This document shows positions 62,901-64,000 of a stretch of 64,000 bases of DNA, in pieces. Below the pieces are notes generated by a model. The model ran no database searches. It saw only the letters and a list, made by a program, of their open reading frames with translations, and was not told where the DNA came from. The stretch comes from Nitrospira sp. (GTDB taxonomy: Bacteria > Nitrospirota > Nitrospiria > Nitrospirales > Nitrospiraceae), in the NCBI GenBank assembly GCA_018242765.1, contig JAFEBH010000027.1, forward strand, positions 62,001-126,000, in the 5' to 3' direction. Position 1 is the first letter of the stretch, and the number at the start of each line of letters is the position of its first letter. A program made the translations under genes and the position numbers.

Positions 62901-64000
62901 GACTCGGACGAGGGGATGTATCGCCTCGGCACCATGGGCGGCCACCAGAGTACTTCCGTCTTCCCTCGGTTTTTCAACGCGACGGCATCGCGCTCGTCCG
63001 GAGCCAGTAGGTGCGTGAGATAAGGAAGCTGTTTTTCAAGCTCTGGCATCCGGTGCCGAAGGTGAGGCGCCCAAAGATAGTCGTCCTCGTCATAGAGAAG
63101 CGTTTCCATCAGAACACCGACGCGGATCGGAGCCAGCTCCGCGATCCATTCCAACGTCCTGGAATCGAGAGCGGTATGAACAAGCCAGATCCACACCTGA
63201 TCGAACCGTTGGCCTTGAAAAAACTGCTTGGCGTGGGACAGCCAGGAGGCAGGCGAAGAGCAAGGAATCTCCGCGATGGCTGGAATGGTGATACATTCCA
63301 CGCCGTTCGCTCGCAGACCGTCACTGACGCCGTACGCACCGCTGTAACTCCACGGGCGGGCGGTCTTCCATGTCAGAAAATCGAGTTGAATGAGGAGTAC
63401 CCGTGTCCGATGCGCCGGCACATCCGCCGCCGCCGAACTTGCCGGCTTTTTAACGGCCGTCCCTAACGTTTTTCTCCAGGCCAAGAATGCAGAGTCGCTG
63501 AGAGGTTCCTGTGGGGCAAGATGGGCTGGAATGTGATCTGCGGCGCAGACCACTTTGGACATCTCCGTAGCCTCCCATCCTGTTCCATTTTTGCGGGCCG
63601 CCCAGCAGCCGACGATACTTGATACTCGACCGAGGCTCTCTCCCACAGCCAAGGTGACGCCCGGATGATACTCCCGGCCGGATCGCGGGTCGCGGACATA
63701 ATCGGACTCGGTCTGCGTTCTTGCGTAAGCCTGATCGATTTCTTCGATCTGAAGCTCCAGATCGTCACCGCATAAAATGCCGCCGTCCTTCACCAGCGCT
63801 GAGGCGAGCTTCAGATCAGCCGCGACAGCGGCATAGGAATGATCGCCGTCGATGAACACAATGTCGAAGTACCGAAACGGAAAAGCGGGCAGCATCTCCC
63901 TGCTCTGACCGCGGAACGGAAGCACCACATCACGATGGCCGGCAGCCGCAATGTTGTGCAGGAACAAATCATAGATCGAATCATCCTGCAACGCGTTCCA
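56948..64000 (-). CDS. Giant multidomain glycosyltransferase/methyltransferase (5' end outside window)
   Basis: At least 2350 codons, open to the window edge. Order (residues counted from 63991): a class I methyltransferase (FIDGDHSYAAV near 46); a CgeB-like GT-B domain (about 195-510; VFESMASGRPVLSW); a GT2-like domain (about 595-720; QVDEDMIL, with DED replacing DxD); a GT4 GT-B domain (about 875-1160; PHFWPSVGGVEMVVEDL, LLEAMSLRRPWLA); a second methyltransferase (about 1360-1460; IIEIGCGRGWLT, SEVIEHVPH); two GT2 GT-A domains (about 1550-1700, VSVIIPTYNRPDRL and YLDDDDRF; about 1815-2030, SIIIPVWNKVDLTTQCL, FLNNDTIP, GFEDVDLCF); and a C-terminal TPR-like region (about 2100-2345). It probably builds and methylates a glycan on flagellin or another surface polymer. 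A fusion caused by assembly error is unlikely, since one frame runs throughout. Confidence 0.85.
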   Translation of the reverse strand, partial: WNALQDDSIYDLFLHNIAAAGHRDVVLPFRGQSREMLPAFPFRYFDIVFIDGDHSYAAVAADLKLASALVKDGGILCGDDLELQIEEIDQAYARTQTESDYVRDPRSGREYHPGVTLAVGESLGRVSSIVGCWAARKNGTGWEATEMSKVVCAADHIPAHLAPQEPLSDSAFLAWRKTLGTAVKKPASSAAADVPAHRTRVLLIQLDFLTWKTARPWSYSGAYGVSDGLRANGVECITIPAIAEIPCSSPASWLSHAKQFFQGQRFDQVWIWLVHTALDSRTLEWIAELAPIRVGVLMETLLYDEDDYLWAPHLRHRMPELEKQLPYLTHLLAPDERDAVALKNRGKTEVLWWPPMVPRRYIPSSESTPRFDRAVFHGVPYGPRRNWVAHPALRDLMTFQQPADPPTDYQRMFDRLQQASQQLLTSGRPVSESQLNDYAACLQQVREGEFTEWMAALGHWAAIVNLPSLAKFYGGRVFESMASGRPVLSWSIPAHPKNRNLFEADKEIILFPGDQPAALAAKLERVLRDRPFAERVARAGRRKAERYHTSEYRIQQTLRWIETGAEPDYGTRAGFHLPISLGASSASCPPSYDTKTTVFVLTVDDPAFPACKTALDAQLGTTFKLEIIRNVCPFSAAAQRMISDCRTEYFIQVDEDMILQPDAVASMEAVMEAAPDDVGMICFHLFDEDRGIPIQGVKIYRAALMKPLMFQDVKASEMDLLDQMGRQGIAWILHPDVMGQHGTHYTPATIYRRYKTMYEKDIRQWNTLTVDIRRKADQFRESGDLLALFALLGAAHGIVLAPLVSNREKDARQYALKELEVFTRLFLSEQPTTQPYDPSKSDMPLSNPPIPFDQVQWKPGTLESKITKVSNSAARSKPILIVTPHFWPSVGGVEMVVEDLGIGLTEAGFSVQVACHRQADRASRMYRGIEIIEVSGPEVMHDGLPVAGGEVAQLVASGRYEAVIVLGSPIHPFFYVMLEIPDLKSRRIFFQPTINQEGYDFLRSCQHGQSVLRQLADQSTAVIVLGEQTPDARYCREERIPTMMIPNGTKPLAPTGDFRRRHGIAEDTFVLLQVANLYRVKNHLRLLNTFTPVPSGVKLVMIGHETCETEYVAEVRTALAARPEVLFIPGLDRQGVAEAMQAADLVLLCSEGEVSPLCLLEAMSLRRPWLATPGCGTATAQAGGLVLPLAEFPEAVWVLRQHPDYRSRLGQAGYEHWDMCFQWEPILAAWITLLETGRLATLFEMPATVARERDELLATYGRLKTGSSAGLQDRISSPAEAPATRATIACVKQQPTTHDVIIPSYEGLMDQDQFYVNLFVNSPYWSMPEPNPDEAARWVKIAVFLEHILQRVRKNHPDASLRIIEIGCGRGWLTNLASAYGTVEGVEPVAGVVAHAKTLFPQYRFEPGTAETVLARSDFRPYDVVLCSEVIEHVPHEQKPTFLEGLKRLLTPDGYLILTTPRGEMWERWQTIAPPNQPVEAWVTEQQLENYLIGQEFAPVGIERVHVEIPSLRYIPSVTAHDLKTRELVPIYQVWAAQRAAAKMGRPSMKRPPMVSVIIPTYNRPDRLRMAIESVASQEYQDFQIIVVNDGTVPVEAIVSDLNRDGRIMLVTHDRNRGLAASRNTGLRQATGKYVCYLDDDDRFLPDHLSTLVKRLEVGDCKVAYTDAWRVHERVVNGRITEYQRDRPYSHEFNAHQLLINNYMPVLCVMHERACLDEVGGFDESLYVHEDWDLWIRLAACYLFIHIPKTTAEFTWRIDGSTMSSQPREAFVRTAEIIYRKYVHHAAPYPKIVQHQRERLAAMRRELAVKRFDCSIIIPVWNKVDLTTQCLIALSEVTDGVSYEVIVVDNGSTDSTQEFMKSLSGDVQVIRNSENLGFAKACNQGAAAATGDYLVFLNNDTIPLKGWLSTLVDEVKAHPNVAIVGSKLLYQDRSVQHAGVAVDRRSHTPYHIYRGFAESHPAVNKRRELNAVTGACLLIRRSLFSDVGGFEEGYVNGFEDVDLCFKVRERGHTIVYQPKSVVFHLESQTPGRKQHEAENGRRLMQRWGKAWWLVDNDSLFVSDGYKVVEVSQHGRSQQALQLLEDPKDRQAWEVVAETQQAGKHRDEAAVVRQLARYAEWPADRDVLMWGASVAEAVKQPTMAEAFRRRVATIDNPFEEQITIIREALTKGQVATAEARLELLLKQHPMHAEGLLLKGILCMQREQHEQAEMAFGTALHGGVERRTCLMGMGMAAMGRGYAQGAWERFREVLVDYPDDAEAIHWLLRAGAAQNRWQELGDQLHSYVKRNPEDLASRFAYAGVLLRAEQINAARREYDALLRIAPTYDGLEQLGRAISGREAVLTMEAASS

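Overview
This window looks like chromosome from a motile, didermic (Gram-negative type) bacterium. Type II secretion, a flagellin operon, a full chemotaxis set, many-PAS sensory proteins and c-type cytochromes fit a Nitrospira-like member of the Nitrospirota. That assignment is inference from gene content and style; no rRNA or other marker gene is present. No tRNA, CRISPR array, prophage or intact insertion sequence was found.

Layout. 1-9272 (+): a type II secretion operon in the order gspE (cut by the window start), F, G, H, I, J, N, L, M, K. 9367-15055 (-): chemotaxis enzymes cheR-cheD-cheB, then a STAS protein, a REC-SpoIIE phosphatase, an Hpt protein and a REC-HATPase protein, which together resemble a phosphorelay-controlled partner-switching module. 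15312-20615 (-): a free-standing CZB zinc-sensor protein, a methyl-accepting chemotaxis protein (MCP), a small cytochrome c and a haem-motif outer-membrane barrel. 21434-28120 (-): a response regulator and a giant histidine kinase with about ten PAS and two GAF domains, followed by a decayed toxin-antitoxin pair. 29151-45114 (-): three MCP genes (one broken by a TGA codon), cheW, cheA, two cheY, cheZ and a second CheZ-like gene, a STAS protein, motB and motA. 45413-46726: a small HTH gene diverging from an FlhG/MinD-like ATPase. 47400-51483 (-): fliC-flaG-fliD-fliS-fliT-like-pilZ. 51677-64000 (-): an unknown gene and four glycosyltransferase genes, the last at least 2350 residues with several transferase and methyltransferase domains. 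These probably glycosylate flagellin.

Regulation. Six sites match the flagellar sigma-28 pattern (roughly TNAAGATT, 11-12 nt, RCCGATAR). They lie ahead of cheR, two MCP genes, cheY, fliC and a region far upstream of the cytochrome/barrel genes. Two of them drive homologous short structured RNAs of about 125 nt that share a 38-nt core (32/38 identical) and end in strong intrinsic terminators. This pair is the best candidate for an undescribed element in the window.

Genome texture. Intergenic spacers hold a degenerate repeat family built from TTTCAGG/TTTCACG-like words around a GTTGTCCGACAAC hairpin. These repeats bracket the response regulator, the giant kinase and the toxin-antitoxin remnant. 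A 122-bp element with 16-bp terminal inverted repeats sits behind pilZ, and a separate 75-bp inverted repeat lies upstream of the broken MCP's neighbour. MCP signalling domains are nearly identical at DNA level, one MCP has a tandem PAS duplication, and a PAS fragment survives as debris upstream of the broken MCP.
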